Assembly: GCA_015058655.1 (NCBI GenBank)
Contig: SVBX01000010.1
Span: 1-64,000, forward strand
Direction of reading: 5' to 3'
Length of the DNA: 64,000 nt
Source of the DNA: Pseudoselenomonas ruminantium
GTDB taxonomy: Bacteria > Bacillota > Negativicutes > Selenomonadales > Selenomonadaceae
Positions 52,013 to 60,998 of this stretch are shown here, piece by piece (within the stretch, counting starts at the first letter, position 1; the number at the start of each line of letters is the position of its first letter). The notes under the pieces were generated by a model. It worked only from the letters and a program-made list of their open reading frames with translations, was not told where the DNA came from and searched no databases. The position numbers were made by a program, and so were the translations under genes.

Positions 52013-52978
52013 ATGAAACTTTCCATTTGCACAGATGTCTTCGGCAAGATTCCCTTCGGGGAAATGCTGGACAAAGTAAAGGCCTACGGCCTTGAAGCCG
52101 TAGAAATAACTACCGGAGGCTGGGGTGGCTGCCACTATGTGCCCTCAGCCAGAGAGCTCCTGGACAATCCCTCAAAGCTCCAGTCCTTCAAGGATGAGCT
52201 TGAGAAAAGGAACCTTGCCATCTCTGCCCTGAACTGCTCAGGCAATCCCCTGGTGAACAACGCCATGGGCAAGGAGCACAGCCGCACCATCCATGACACG
52301 GCGGAGCTGGCAGGCAAGCTGGGGGTCAAGACCATCGTCACCATGTCCGGCCTGCCCGAAGCCGCTCCGGGAGACAACACCCCCAACTGGATCACCTCCA
52401 CCATTTCCTGGCCTGATTTCGAAGGCAGGAATTACATGAAAGAAGCAGTGAAATACCAGTGGGAAGTCGCTGCCAAGTGGTGGCAGGAATACTCCCAATT
52501 TGCCAAGGACAACGGCGTGGAGAAAATCGCCATCGAGGAATTCCCCTGCCAGCTGGTATACAATGTGAGGAGCCTTCATAAGCTCATTGAAGTCACTGGC
52601 AAGAACGGCTCCATGATAGGCATGAACCTCGATCCCTCCCACCTGATGATTCAGGGAGCTGACCCCATTGCCGCTGCCCGCGCTCTGGGAGACAAAATCT
52701 TCTACATGCATGGCAAAGATGCCCGCATCGAGCGCGGCCTGTCCGATGTGGACGGCTTGCTGGAAAATCTGCCGGTGGAAGATTCCTCCCAGCGCACCTG
52801 GAACTATGTGGCCGTAGGTTGCGGCAAAGACCTGCAGTGGTGGAAAGAATTCTTCTCCGTGGCCCGCATGATGGGCTATGACGGCTATGTGTCCTTGGAA
52901 ATGGAAGACCTGACCATGAGCGTAGAGGCAGGCCTTGAAACCTCCATAGATGCTTTGAAGGCCACTATCAGCAGGTAA
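52013..52978 (+). CDS. Sugar phosphate isomerase/epimerase TIM barrel, 321 aa
   Basis: An AP_endonuc_2 barrel slightly longer than the others: LSICTDVFGKIPFGEML, GLEAVEITTGGWGG, TIVTMSGLP, IAIEEFP (metal Glu), GMNLDPSHLMIQG (Asp and His), FYMHGKDARI and VSLEMEDL (second Glu). It resembles IolE/IolH-type enzymes acting on keto-inositols. Start ATG 52013 lies seven bases after GGAGG; ATG 52007 is too close to it. Third gene of the iolG-porter unit, 23 bases after the porter. Confidence 0.78.
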   Translation: MKLSICTDVFGKIPFGEMLDKVKAYGLEAVEITTGGWGGCHYVPSARELLDNPSKLQSFKDELEKRNLAISALNCSGNPLVNNAMGKEHSRTIHDTAELAGKLGVKTIVTMSGLPEAAPGDNTPNWITSTISWPDFEGRNYMKEAVKYQWEVAAKWWQEYSQFAKDNGVEKIAIEEFPCQLVYNVRSLHKLIEVTGKNGSMIGMNLDPSHLMIQGADPIAAARALGDKIFYMHGKDARIERGLSDVDGLLENLPVEDSSQRTWNYVAVGCGKDLQWWKEFFSVARMMGYDGYVSLEMEDLTMSVEAGLETSIDALKATISR

Positions 52979-53024
52979 CCCCTTTCCCCCTTAAGCTTTG
53001 ATTACCCCAGATATATATTCTAAA

Positions 53025-53059
53025 AGCCACAATGCCTCACAGCACTGTGGCTCTTTTTT
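53025..53059. terminator. Terminator between the barrel and AraC genes
   Basis: AGCCACA-a-TGC pairs with GCA-c-TGTGGCT (53025-53035 with 53042-53052), followed by a T-run on the plus strand. Confidence 0.8.
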
Positions 53060-53932
53060 TCACTCATCATATATGTCAGAGGGGGTGGAACCGACGGAAG
53101 ACTCCCGCCACTTTTGCCTGTAGCTCCTGGGGGACATGCCAATGATTTTCTTGAAAGTCCGGCTGAAATAGTTCGAATCATCATAGCCCACCTTCCCTGC
53201 TATATCAGTCAGACTCTTGTCCGTATATACCAGGAAACACTGAGCGCGCCCTATGCGCCGCCGCATGATGTACTGCTGGATGGAATACCCCGTGATCTTC
53301 TTGAACACATGAGCCATGTGATACTCATTGGTATTCACCAGGGCTGCCATTTCCTCCAGCGTGATGTTTTCCGCATATTGCTTGTCTATATAGGCCAGTA
53401 TGCGCTTCACCATGGCATTTTCCTCTCCCGTGAGAGCCACAGCTCCCCTTTGGATTGCCTCGTAAGCCATGAGCACGATAGCGCCTGCCAGCTGGTTGGC
53501 AACGGCATAGCCTTCCGGCCGGACAGCATAATAATGCACCATGGGGTAAAGCTGCCCCAGCTTGTCAGCTATTTCCTGGCAGGGAATCTGTGGATGCACC
53601 CCCTCAGGCAGCAGCTTGTTCTCTGCCATGCCTGGCAATTTCAGCCCCGCCACGGCTATGCACCAGGCATTCACCTGCTCCTTCAGGATCAGACTCTCAT
53701 CATGAAGCACATAGCTGTTGTGTATGAGCATATCCCCGGGCCGGGTGGCGCACAGCTCCCCGTCCACCACATGGGTGCCGTTCCCCCCCAGGATAAAGTT
53801 CAGTTCCACCCTGTCCTCATGGCGATGCATGGCCCTGAGGCCTTCATGCCAGTGATATATTCCCACCAGTTTCGGCTCTTTTTCAAAAGGAGAGGGTTCT
53901 CCCTTTTCAAATTCTACCAACAGCGATGACAT
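53060..53932 (-). CDS. AraC-family regulator, 290 aa
   Basis: Cupin sensing domain with MHRHEDRVELNFIL and GDMLIHNSYVLHDES, and an AraC domain with ITLEEMAALVNTNEYHMAHVFKKITG and SLTDIAGKVGYDDSNYFSRTFKKIIG. Third of the four cupin-AraC paralogues. It is followed on its own strand by nothing and preceded by the iolG-iolI unit, which it probably controls together with the iolG-porter unit. Confidence 0.85.
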   Translation of the reverse strand: MSSLLVEFEKGEPSPFEKEPKLVGIYHWHEGLRAMHRHEDRVELNFILGGNGTHVVDGELCATRPGDMLIHNSYVLHDESLILKEQVNAWCIAVAGLKLPGMAENKLLPEGVHPQIPCQEIADKLGQLYPMVHYYAVRPEGYAVANQLAGAIVLMAYEAIQRGAVALTGEENAMVKRILAYIDKQYAENITLEEMAALVNTNEYHMAHVFKKITGYSIQQYIMRRRIGRAQCFLVYTDKSLTDIAGKVGYDDSNYFSRTFKKIIGMSPRSYRQKWRESSVGSTPSDIYDE

Positions 53933-54066
53933 AGCGCTCCCCCCTTTATCCCATCATAGCAAAACTGTCTTAGAAATTCCAATGAAATCTCCATGCGGAA
54001 CAGCGTTTCACGCCCCCCTTTGCATGTACTAAGCCCCTGGCCCCCTGCTCGCCAATCGCTCATAGC

Positions 54067-54092
54067 AAAAAAAAGGGCTGCCGCAGCAGCCC
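54067..54092 (-). terminator. Terminator of the iolI-iolG unit
   Basis: GGGCTGC (54075-54081) pairs with GCAGCCC (54086-54092) around CGCA, with eight T on the minus strand after it. Confidence 0.85.
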
Positions 54093-54127
54093 CACAGTCT
54101 ATGATAAAGGGGATAGGAAAAACAGGG

Positions 54128-55141
54128 TTAAGCGTTGTAGAAAGCAGGCTTCTCCATGGCAGGCTTGATTTCCTCGATGCCACGGGTCTCCTGGGCTTTC
54201 ACCAGAGCATCAGCGGTGATGGCTGCCAGATAGCCGTCCCAGGCGTTGGGGCCGCCAATCACGCCGTCTTTGGCTTCATTGACCCAAGCCTGGACTTCCT
54301 CATCGTAAGCATCATGGAAGCGCACGAAGCAGTCCGTATCGATGGTAGTGGAAACCTGGGCATTCTTGCGATAAGTGGGATAGAGAGGCTGGGGCATCTT
54401 GATGGAGCCATCCTCGCAGACTACTTCGCAGTTGATGTCGTAGCCGAACTTGCAGTTTACGAACACCTCGTCATCCACGCAGATGCCGCTCTTGGTACGC
54501 AGCAACATGATCTGGGGGTCATAGAGCTTGTCATGGGAATACTTGGTCTTCCGGGGGAAGAGCACCTGGGCGGAGACGAAATCATCACCTACCAACCAGT
54601 GAATGACATCAATCTCGTGGATAGCCGTATCATGGACAGCCATGGGCGTGTCATAGTTGGTGCCCACCTCGGGGTTGCGATGGGTGCAGTGCACCATCAG
54701 GGGCTCACCGTAGTTATGGGACTCGATGGCGGCTTTCACCTCGCGATAGCCCTTGTCATAGCGGCGCATGAAGCCCAGCTGGATCAGGTGCATGCCGGAT
54801 TTCACCTCAGCCTCGATGACCTCCAGGCAATCCGCTGCCGTGGTGCAAAGTGGCTTCTCGCAGAAAATGCGCTTCCTGGCGGCGATGGCCTCCAGCAGGG
54901 CCTCCTTATGAGCAAAGCCCGGAGTGACGATGAAGACAGCCTGCACCTCGGGGTCATGGATGAGCTGCTTGGCATCCTTGTAGATCTTGCAGCCCTCGCC
55001 TGCCAGAGCAGCGCCCTTCTGCACCAGCTCATCCACCATATCTGCCACAGCCACTACCTTGGCTCCCTGAGTGCGCTCCGTCAGTCTCTTGATATGATCC
55101 CGACCCATGCCACCGCAACCGATAACACCTACATTAAGCAT
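54128..55141 (-). CDS. iolG: Myo-inositol 2-dehydrogenase, Bacillus IolG type, 337 aa
   Basis: Paralogue of 49459-50472 and as close to Bacillus IolG: VGVIGCGGMGRDHIKRL, FCEKPLCTT, LGFMRRYDKGYREVKAA, HCTHRNPEVG, AIHEIDVIHWLVG and NCKFGYDINCEV. It oxidises an inositol isomer to its ketone. It is transcribed after iolI with a 31-base gap; together they suggest use of a non-myo isomer such as D-chiro- or scyllo-inositol. GAGGAGG precedes the ATG. Confidence 0.9.
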   Translation of the reverse strand: MLNVGVIGCGGMGRDHIKRLTERTQGAKVVAVADMVDELVQKGAALAGEGCKIYKDAKQLIHDPEVQAVFIVTPGFAHKEALLEAIAARKRIFCEKPLCTTAADCLEVIEAEVKSGMHLIQLGFMRRYDKGYREVKAAIESHNYGEPLMVHCTHRNPEVGTNYDTPMAVHDTAIHEIDVIHWLVGDDFVSAQVLFPRKTKYSHDKLYDPQIMLLRTKSGICVDDEVFVNCKFGYDINCEVVCEDGSIKMPQPLYPTYRKNAQVSTTIDTDCFVRFHDAYDEEVQAWVNEAKDGVIGGPNAWDGYLAAITADALVKAQETRGIEEIKPAMEKPAFYNA

Positions 55142-55172
55142 GATAATTACCTCCTCAAATTCACTGCTCTAA

Positions 55173-56009
55173 TTAGATAACTTTCTTCAAGAACGCCTCA
55201 GACTTTTCCTTGCCGACGCGGTAAACCTCATCAGCCTCCATCCCCCAATACTCAGGACGGAAGAGTTCCAGCGAAACCACATCTTCCTGCCAGCCGATTT
55301 CCTTCAAGGTCTTGAAGATGCCCTCAAGGTCAATGCACCCTTCCCCGGGCCAGAGCCTGTCTGCATCTGTCAGGAGACCGATGGGATAATCCTCGGTATC
55401 ATTGAGGTGCACCACGAAAATCTTCTTGCCGTCGGCCTTAGCCAGGTCAGACAGCTGGGAACCCATGCCGTGGAAATGGAAGCAGTCAATGGTAATGCCC
55501 ACATTGTCCATATCCACCTCTTCGATGATTTTCCAGGCATCGGCGAAGGTGTTGATGGAAGCGGTGGGAGCCCCCAGGAACTCCACGGAAATCCTCATGC
55601 CGTATCCTGCGGCAATCTTGCCCATTTCCCTCAGGCACTCCACAGCCGACTTATAGATCTCGTCCTTGTGGAGCTTCTTGTCCACGGTGGGGACGGTGAT
55701 GACGGTCTTGCAGCCGATGGCCTTGCCCCACTCGCACATTTCCGTCAGTTCCTTCAGCACGCCCTGGAACTCATCGCTGCTGCGATTGTTGAAGAAGCAG
55801 AGGGTATTGAATGCCAGGGGCTTGACTTTGTGACTCTTGAAATACTCAGCCAGTTCCTCGATAGTGTGCTTCTCCAAATACTGCACCATGCCATCCATGG
55901 TGCGGGGCTCGATGTAATCGTAGCCGTACTTCTCACAAAGCTCCAAATCCCTTTCCAGGCTGAAGCCCTTGCATTCCAGAGCCGTAGCTTGATTGATGGA
56001 CAGTTTCAT
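55173..56009 (-). CDS. iolI: 2-keto-myo-inositol isomerase IolI, 278 aa
   Basis: Aligns well from memory with Bacillus IolI (also 278 aa): DLELCEKYGYDYIEPRTMD, LAFNTLCFFNNRSSDEF, VEFLGAPTASINTF, IDCFHFHGMGSQ, NDTEDYPIGLLTDADRLWPGEG and VSLELFRPEYW. It interconverts 2-keto-myo-inositol and 1-keto-D-chiro-inositol, which admits D-chiro-inositol to the pathway. ATG 56009 follows GGAAG; the 56144 frame is not needed. First gene of a unit with iolG. Confidence 0.93.
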   Translation of the reverse strand: MKLSINQATALECKGFSLERDLELCEKYGYDYIEPRTMDGMVQYLEKHTIEELAEYFKSHKVKPLAFNTLCFFNNRSSDEFQGVLKELTEMCEWGKAIGCKTVITVPTVDKKLHKDEIYKSAVECLREMGKIAAGYGMRISVEFLGAPTASINTFADAWKIIEEVDMDNVGITIDCFHFHGMGSQLSDLAKADGKKIFVVHLNDTEDYPIGLLTDADRLWPGEGCIDLEGIFKTLKEIGWQEDVVSLELFRPEYWGMEADEVYRVGKEKSEAFLKKVI

Positions 56010-56213
56010 AATGATGCTTCCTTTCTTTTCCGCCGCAGCGGTTCGTTGTTTGCTTGGTATGGTTAAAGTATAGCTTACGAAGCACTTCTTTTCTTGAGGA
56101 AATCTGCTCAAATAAGATGACAAATATGACCAAAACAATAGCAAAATTGTCCATTTTTGCTCTTATGTGCCATGGCATCCCTGGCTTGCCCCGCAATCAT
56201 CCCATAGAAAAAA

Positions 56214-56233
56214 GGAGGTGCCTTCGCACCTCC
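56214..56233 (-). terminator. Terminator downstream of the small ORF
   Basis: A perfect 8-bp stem GGAGGTGC/GCACCTCC around CTTC with a T-run on the minus strand. Confidence 0.85.
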
Positions 56234-56242
56234 CCCATATAT

Positions 56243-56437
56243 TCAGTTCAACTTGAAGTCGTAATGCTTGGCATAATCCTCCTGAATGTTCAAGCGGAGC
56301 GTCCTTTTCGCCAGGTCATACACAGCCGTGTGCCATGTATGCCAGAAGTTATTGGGATGAATGTTCCTGTCGTGCAGCTTGTAGGTATCCATGCTGGCCT
56401 GAACGATTGCATTGAAATCCATGGGAGCGTTTGCCAT
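56243..56437 (-). CDS. Small protein of unknown function, 64 aa
   Basis: A 64-residue frame starting MANAPMDFNAIVQASMDT, with several aromatic and His residues (HPNNFWHTWHTAVYDLA). ATG 56437 has GAGGG ten bases upstream; an ATG at 56464 would overlap its own site. It follows the amidase gene by 62 bases and sits before a terminator, so it may be co-transcribed with it. No family is recognised. Confidence 0.5.
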   Translation of the reverse strand: MANAPMDFNAIVQASMDTYKLHDRNIHPNNFWHTWHTAVYDLAKRTLRLNIQEDYAKHYDFKLN

Positions 56438-56499
56438 GGTCAGATTTCCCTCAGTATGTATCATCTCCTTCTCTGATAAACTAACCTTCCCCCATCGTA

Positions 56500-58098
56500 C
56501 TATTTTTCATTCCTGAAATCCGGGAAACGCCCATCCTTATAGAGGGGCGCAATGGTTTTTGACAGAGCATATGCCACACGGAAGGCATTCAAGTCATCGT
56601 AAGTGTTGCCGACAATCTGCACGCCCACGGGAACATTTTTGTCGGACAGTTCCACCGGCATATCCACAACCGGATATCTGCTGGCAAGATTCCAAATCGG
56701 TGTCAACATGAGGTTGGTGCTGGAATAGGTTTTCCCACGCACCTGAGCTGCCTTATCAGGCGTCGCTTCCAGATCGGCGGGGAAATATGGCGTTGCCAGC
56801 GTGGGCATGACCAGGGCGATGCAGCCCTTTTCGAAGACCTTCTGCTGGACATCCCGGTGCAGCTTGCCCAGCATCTTTTCTGCATCAACCTGATCCTGCG
56901 GAGTCAGCTTGCCTGCATAGGTCTCCAGGCTCCTCACATACGAGCTGAACATGTCGCGATGCTGATCCAAACCGTCGAAGATGGCGTACATGCTTGTGGA
57001 CATGAGCCCCTTGAAATAGGTCGGCATGAACCCTTCGGCATTGATGTCGAGTTCTACCCGTTCAACTTGCGCTCCGGCCTTCTCCAGCGCCGCAACTGCG
57101 GTGTCAATGGCATGGTCGGATTCCTGGCTCAGACCGCCCTGGAGCCAGTTCTTGAAGTAGGCGACGGCGACCTTCTGCCCCCGAATCGGAGCGTATTTCT
57201 GGGGATAGTCCAGCTTGGGCCGGATCGTGGAATGAACCTCCGGGCTGGGGCCGGCAATGACGTCCTGCATGAGCACCATGTCGGCAAAAGTGCGGGCCAT
57301 GGGCCCCAAGGTTTCGTAGACATTTTCCGACGTGGCGACACGGCCAAAGGGCGGCTTGAAGCCGTACAGCCCGTTCATGGAAGAGGGAATGCGGATGGAG
57401 CCGCCCATGTCGGAGCCGGTGGCCAGCGTGCAGAAGCCTGCTGCCAATGCCGCCCCCGAGCCCCCGGAGGATCCGCCGGTGCCGTAGTAGAGGTTCCACG
57501 GATTGCGGCTGACGCCGTAGAGGCGGGACCATGTCATGGGGCTGAGGTACTGCTCTGGCACTGTCGTCTGGAAGACGAATATCGCGCCTTCTTTGCGAAG
57601 TTTCTGAATCATGGCGCCGTCAGCGGCGCTGGGCTCGTTGTCCTTCAGAATAAGGGACGCGCAATCGACGCGCCAGCCCTTGACTTCATTCTCGTCCTTG
57701 ATGCCGACGGTAATCCCTTCAAGCCTGCGTGCAGTGCCATTCCGATAGCGTTCATCGGCCTCCTTGGCCAGCTTCCTGGCCTCCGCAAAGTTGTCGAAGG
57801 TAATGGCATTGACCTTGCCAGCATTGAATGTATCCAGCTCGTTTACCAAGTCACGGCGCGATACATTGTATTCGCCATTGTACTTCTTCACACGGCTGAT
57901 CTGCGCTTCCAAGACTTCGCTAGGCATTGCTTCACCTTTTTGGAACAGTTCGATGAGCTCTACAGCGGGCATGTAGGCCAGCTCTTCCTGCGAAAACTTC
58001 GACTTGGCCAAGACTGCATTTGTACCCGAGACCAGGAGCGTGATCAGCACTCCTGCCAGGAACGCCAAAAGCGCTTTCCTGAAAAAAATTCTGTCCAT
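56500..58098 (-). CDS. Exported amidase-signature enzyme, 532 aa
   Basis: A signal sequence (FRKALLAFLAGVLITLLV, cleavage near SGTNAVLA) precedes an amidase-signature domain. The Ser-cisSer-Lys triad is visible: Lys in GITVGIKDENE, the Gly/Ser-rich GTGGSSGGSGAALAAG and GSDMGGSIRIPSS. It hydrolyses an amide in the periplasm or at the surface; the substrate is unknown. The expected length is about 480-530 residues. The Tat-signal remnant lies 82 bases upstream on the same strand. Confidence 0.85.
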   Translation of the reverse strand: MDRIFFRKALLAFLAGVLITLLVSGTNAVLAKSKFSQEELAYMPAVELIELFQKGEAMPSEVLEAQISRVKKYNGEYNVSRRDLVNELDTFNAGKVNAITFDNFAEARKLAKEADERYRNGTARRLEGITVGIKDENEVKGWRVDCASLILKDNEPSAADGAMIQKLRKEGAIFVFQTTVPEQYLSPMTWSRLYGVSRNPWNLYYGTGGSSGGSGAALAAGFCTLATGSDMGGSIRIPSSMNGLYGFKPPFGRVATSENVYETLGPMARTFADMVLMQDVIAGPSPEVHSTIRPKLDYPQKYAPIRGQKVAVAYFKNWLQGGLSQESDHAIDTAVAALEKAGAQVERVELDINAEGFMPTYFKGLMSTSMYAIFDGLDQHRDMFSSYVRSLETYAGKLTPQDQVDAEKMLGKLHRDVQQKVFEKGCIALVMPTLATPYFPADLEATPDKAAQVRGKTYSSTNLMLTPIWNLASRYPVVDMPVELSDKNVPVGVQIVGNTYDDLNAFRVAYALSKTIAPLYKDGRFPDFRNEK

Positions 58099-58180
58099 TC
58101 GCTATACCTCCTTATCTGACAAACATGAAAATACCAAGTCTTCCCCCTGGGAAAGGCTTATGCAGCTTTGCTAAAGGCTT

Positions 58181-58327
58181 TCACTTCCTGTAGAAAACCT
58201 GGCCATAGACCACCAGGTCGGCGCTTATCTCGCCTGCCGCGAAAACGCTCTCATAGGGCAGGAAACTTAAGGCTGCCAGACCCAGGGCTGCATTTTTCAC
58301 GAATTCTCTGCGGGATATGTTCCTCAT
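58181..58327 (-). pseudogene. Tat signal-peptide remnant of a FAD-type oxidoreductase, 48 aa
   Basis: ISRREFVKNAALGLAALSFL is a classical twin-arginine signal (SRRxFVK plus hydrophobic stretch and AFAA-like cleavage site). It runs into SADLVVYG, the usual opening of FAD-binding oxidoreductases (compare DVVVYG-T-SAG), then stops after five further residues. AAGGAG precedes the ATG. A front end of a deleted gene is the simplest explanation. Confidence 0.6.
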
Positions 58328-58330
58328 CAT

Positions 58331-58813
58331 AGACTCCTTTCTGCTTTTGTTAGGACGAATTCAATTAGCCAACACCATCCGAGTTTCAATATATATAATT
58401 TTCTCACTATAGTTCGATTAAGTCAAGGGGGTTCCAGATTGTCACGCTTGCTTTTTGCATTTGGCATTGGTAAACTGAAAAATAAAAGTTTTCTTCCGAA
58501 AGCTATTTTGAAACGAAGCAATACAAGTAGAAATGAGTGCCATCAAACATGAATATGCTATTTGCAGAAACCTTGAGAAAACAGCTCCCTGCCGCCAGGG
58601 AGCTGTTTTCTCATCATAAACCATATCATAATACAGCTTTCATCAATGGATATGCTCTGTCACCCACAGACGCTGCTGCCAGTCAGGCATGAAATTAATC
58701 AAATAGTCATGGGGAGGAATTTTTGCTTCAATACAGAAGTTAAGTAATATATATCGTGTTCAAAAGCAACATCATGACAAGAAAAGCGCATCCAAAAGGA
58801 GGACCGCAATACC
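58331..58813. other. Intergenic stretch with a perfect hairpin
   Basis: About 480 bases without a convincing gene. A perfect 17-bp stem (58575-58591 with 58596-58612) around CCGC is a terminator-like structure in either direction. Other small frames here lack starts. Confidence 0.6.
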
Positions 58814-60934
58814 ATGGGCAAGATAGAGATCTCCAAGGGGCAGGTATTCCACCGCAAGGGCGATACGGTGGAAACCCTATCCATTATCCTCAAGGGCAGC
58901 TTCACCATACGCCATAGCGATGACATCCGCCTTACTGTGGGCAATGGCACCATACTGGGAGCGTTCCATCCCAGCGGCAGCAAATACGACTATGACTATG
59001 TGGCAGCAGAGGACAGCACCCTTTTCGAATATGCTTACAACAGCGATGATGACCTGGCAGCCGCTATCAAAGCTACCCCCGCCATTGCCCCGGTAATGGT
59101 CTCTGCCAGCATCAAGAAGCTGAACAGAATGCTCGATACCCTGTTTGCTCTCTATGACGAGAGCAGGAACCTCTGCCGGGATCTGAAAGCATATTACAAG
59201 GACTACATGGATGTTTGCTCCCAGCTGATGATGATGCCCAACAAGTATGAGGAAGTCACCTCCCTTGTTCCCCCCGAAAAGCCCTACCTGCTCTCCGGAT
59301 GGCAAATCGACCTCTGCCGCACCTGCCTGGAAAAAGACGAGCTTCTCCGCAAAAGCTGCTACTCTGCCGATATCAACTTCTGCATAGGAACCATCATGCT
59401 GGCTTCCCAACTGGCCCAGGCCATCCAGCCTCAGATAGATATGATGGACGACTTCATTTTTAAGACAACCGAGGCCACACATGACTTTCTCAAGGAATAC
59501 CATACCCAGAAAGCCAAGGTCGACGAAGCCAAGCGCCGGGAGGCCATGGAGGCTGGCAGCGGCAACCTGCCGCAGATAAAGAACGCCCTCGATACCATTT
59601 TGGCCTATGCCGGCGTTGACAGGGAAAATGCTGAAGCCTTCGCCAGGGATATAAAGCAATTCAAGCAATGCCCTGACAAGACAGAAAAATCCGATGAAAT
59701 GCGCCGTCTCAGGATGGATATCACCAGGCGCTTCTACACTATCTATGAATCCGCCTTTTTCAGGAGCATAGGAGATACCGACCTTCCCGCTGAAGTAAAA
59801 ATGTTCTTCCTCTTCGGCTTTGTAGATGAGGAATTGGCAGGAGAGGAAAACACCGCCCTGCTGTATAAATACTCATTGCTGTGGGAGGACGACCCTCAAG
59901 GCCGGATCATGCCCGCCTATGACTGGCTGAAGAAAATTTACCATGGCGAAGCCCCTCCCTCCAAGGATGACTTCGATAACGACTGGCCTGATCATCTGAA
60001 GGAGGAAGTCCGTCAAGGCTCCATGAAACAGGCCCAGGCTGACGAACTGCTGCATGACCCCAAGGCCAGGACCAGTTTCGAACTGAGCAACATGGTAGCC
60101 AGCGCCAATAAGATGACCTATGGGAGCATTTTCTCCTTCATCCCTGCCTTCTACGCCGAGGCCGCGACCAGGCCTATGGAAAACTGCCTTGCCAGCGCCG
60201 CGCGGGTGAATCAGGCTTTGGACAGGGTTCGCTCCATCGACTACAGCTGCTTCTACCGCCCCACCTTCGCCACCTATCCTGAGCTGAAGATCAACCGCTT
60301 CGAATATGAGATGGAAGTCCTGCCCTACATAGTGCTCATGCCAAACTTCGGCAGCCGCGGGATCATGTGGCAGGAAATCGAAGGCAGGAGACGAACCACC
60401 CCCTCCCATATGGTGGTTTCCATCCTCCACTCCGAAGACCTGGAGGAAACCATGGTGAAGATGTGCGCCCAGTTCCGCTGGGAGATGTGCAAACGCATCC
60501 AGGGGGTTCACTACAGCGACATTTCCGAGCCCTCGCTCACCTCGGAATACTGCAACTACCTGCAGTTCTATAAGAAAAACACCGCCCTCTCTGCCGATAT
60601 GAAGGAAAAGGTGAAGGCCGCGCTGAAACGCAAGAACAACAATTATCGCAGCGTCTTCTCCTCCGAGTATGAACAGTATATAAAGAATGAATCGGAAGGA
60701 CTCCCCCGCCTCAACAAGGTAGCCCGGGAAATCCTCTTCAAATACTGCACCTTCTCGCAGAAGTACCGGAACGCTTTAAACATCAATCCCCAGTACAAGC
60801 CTCTCATAGACCGTTGGACCATACTGCACGGGGAAAAGAAGCGCACCCTGGATCTCTTCGCCCGAAGGATACTCACCATGACAGATACCCTGCCCCAGGA
60901 AGTGACCATGCAGGCAGACTTCCTGAAACTGTAA
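58814..60934 (+). CDS. Large protein with N-terminal cyclic-nucleotide-binding-like domain, 706 aa
   Basis: Residues 1-105 look like a Crp/Fnr-type cNMP-binding beta-roll (VFHRKGDTVETLSIILKGSFTI, DIRLTVGNGTILGAF, AAEDSTLFEYAY), with no obvious PRAQA-type cassette. The 600 residues that follow are helical, rich in charge and Cys-poor, and match no family I recognise. There is no helix-turn-helix at the end. It is a probable cytoplasmic sensor or scaffold. ATG 58814 has AAGGAGG upstream and the gene stands alone with a strong terminator after it. Confidence 0.75.
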   Translation: MGKIEISKGQVFHRKGDTVETLSIILKGSFTIRHSDDIRLTVGNGTILGAFHPSGSKYDYDYVAAEDSTLFEYAYNSDDDLAAAIKATPAIAPVMVSASIKKLNRMLDTLFALYDESRNLCRDLKAYYKDYMDVCSQLMMMPNKYEEVTSLVPPEKPYLLSGWQIDLCRTCLEKDELLRKSCYSADINFCIGTIMLASQLAQAIQPQIDMMDDFIFKTTEATHDFLKEYHTQKAKVDEAKRREAMEAGSGNLPQIKNALDTILAYAGVDRENAEAFARDIKQFKQCPDKTEKSDEMRRLRMDITRRFYTIYESAFFRSIGDTDLPAEVKMFFLFGFVDEELAGEENTALLYKYSLLWEDDPQGRIMPAYDWLKKIYHGEAPPSKDDFDNDWPDHLKEEVRQGSMKQAQADELLHDPKARTSFELSNMVASANKMTYGSIFSFIPAFYAEAATRPMENCLASAARVNQALDRVRSIDYSCFYRPTFATYPELKINRFEYEMEVLPYIVLMPNFGSRGIMWQEIEGRRRTTPSHMVVSILHSEDLEETMVKMCAQFRWEMCKRIQGVHYSDISEPSLTSEYCNYLQFYKKNTALSADMKEKVKAALKRKNNNYRSVFSSEYEQYIKNESEGLPRLNKVAREILFKYCTFSQKYRNALNINPQYKPLIDRWTILHGEKKRTLDLFARRILTMTDTLPQEVTMQADFLKL

Positions 60935-60952
60935 AGTGCCATAACGCTCCCA

Positions 60953-60989
60953 ACAGCAAAAAGACGCCCTTGCGGCGTCTTTTTGCTGT
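60953..60989. terminator. Bidirectional terminator
   Basis: ACAGCAAAAAGACGCC (60953-60968) pairs perfectly with GGCGTCTTTTTGCTGT (60974-60989), between converging genes. Confidence 0.92.
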
Positions 60990-60998
60990 ATATGCCAG

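Noticed and set aside
58442..58624. A 60-residue frame left of the cNMP-domain gene
   Set aside because: It overlaps the perfect 17-bp hairpin and has no convincing start.
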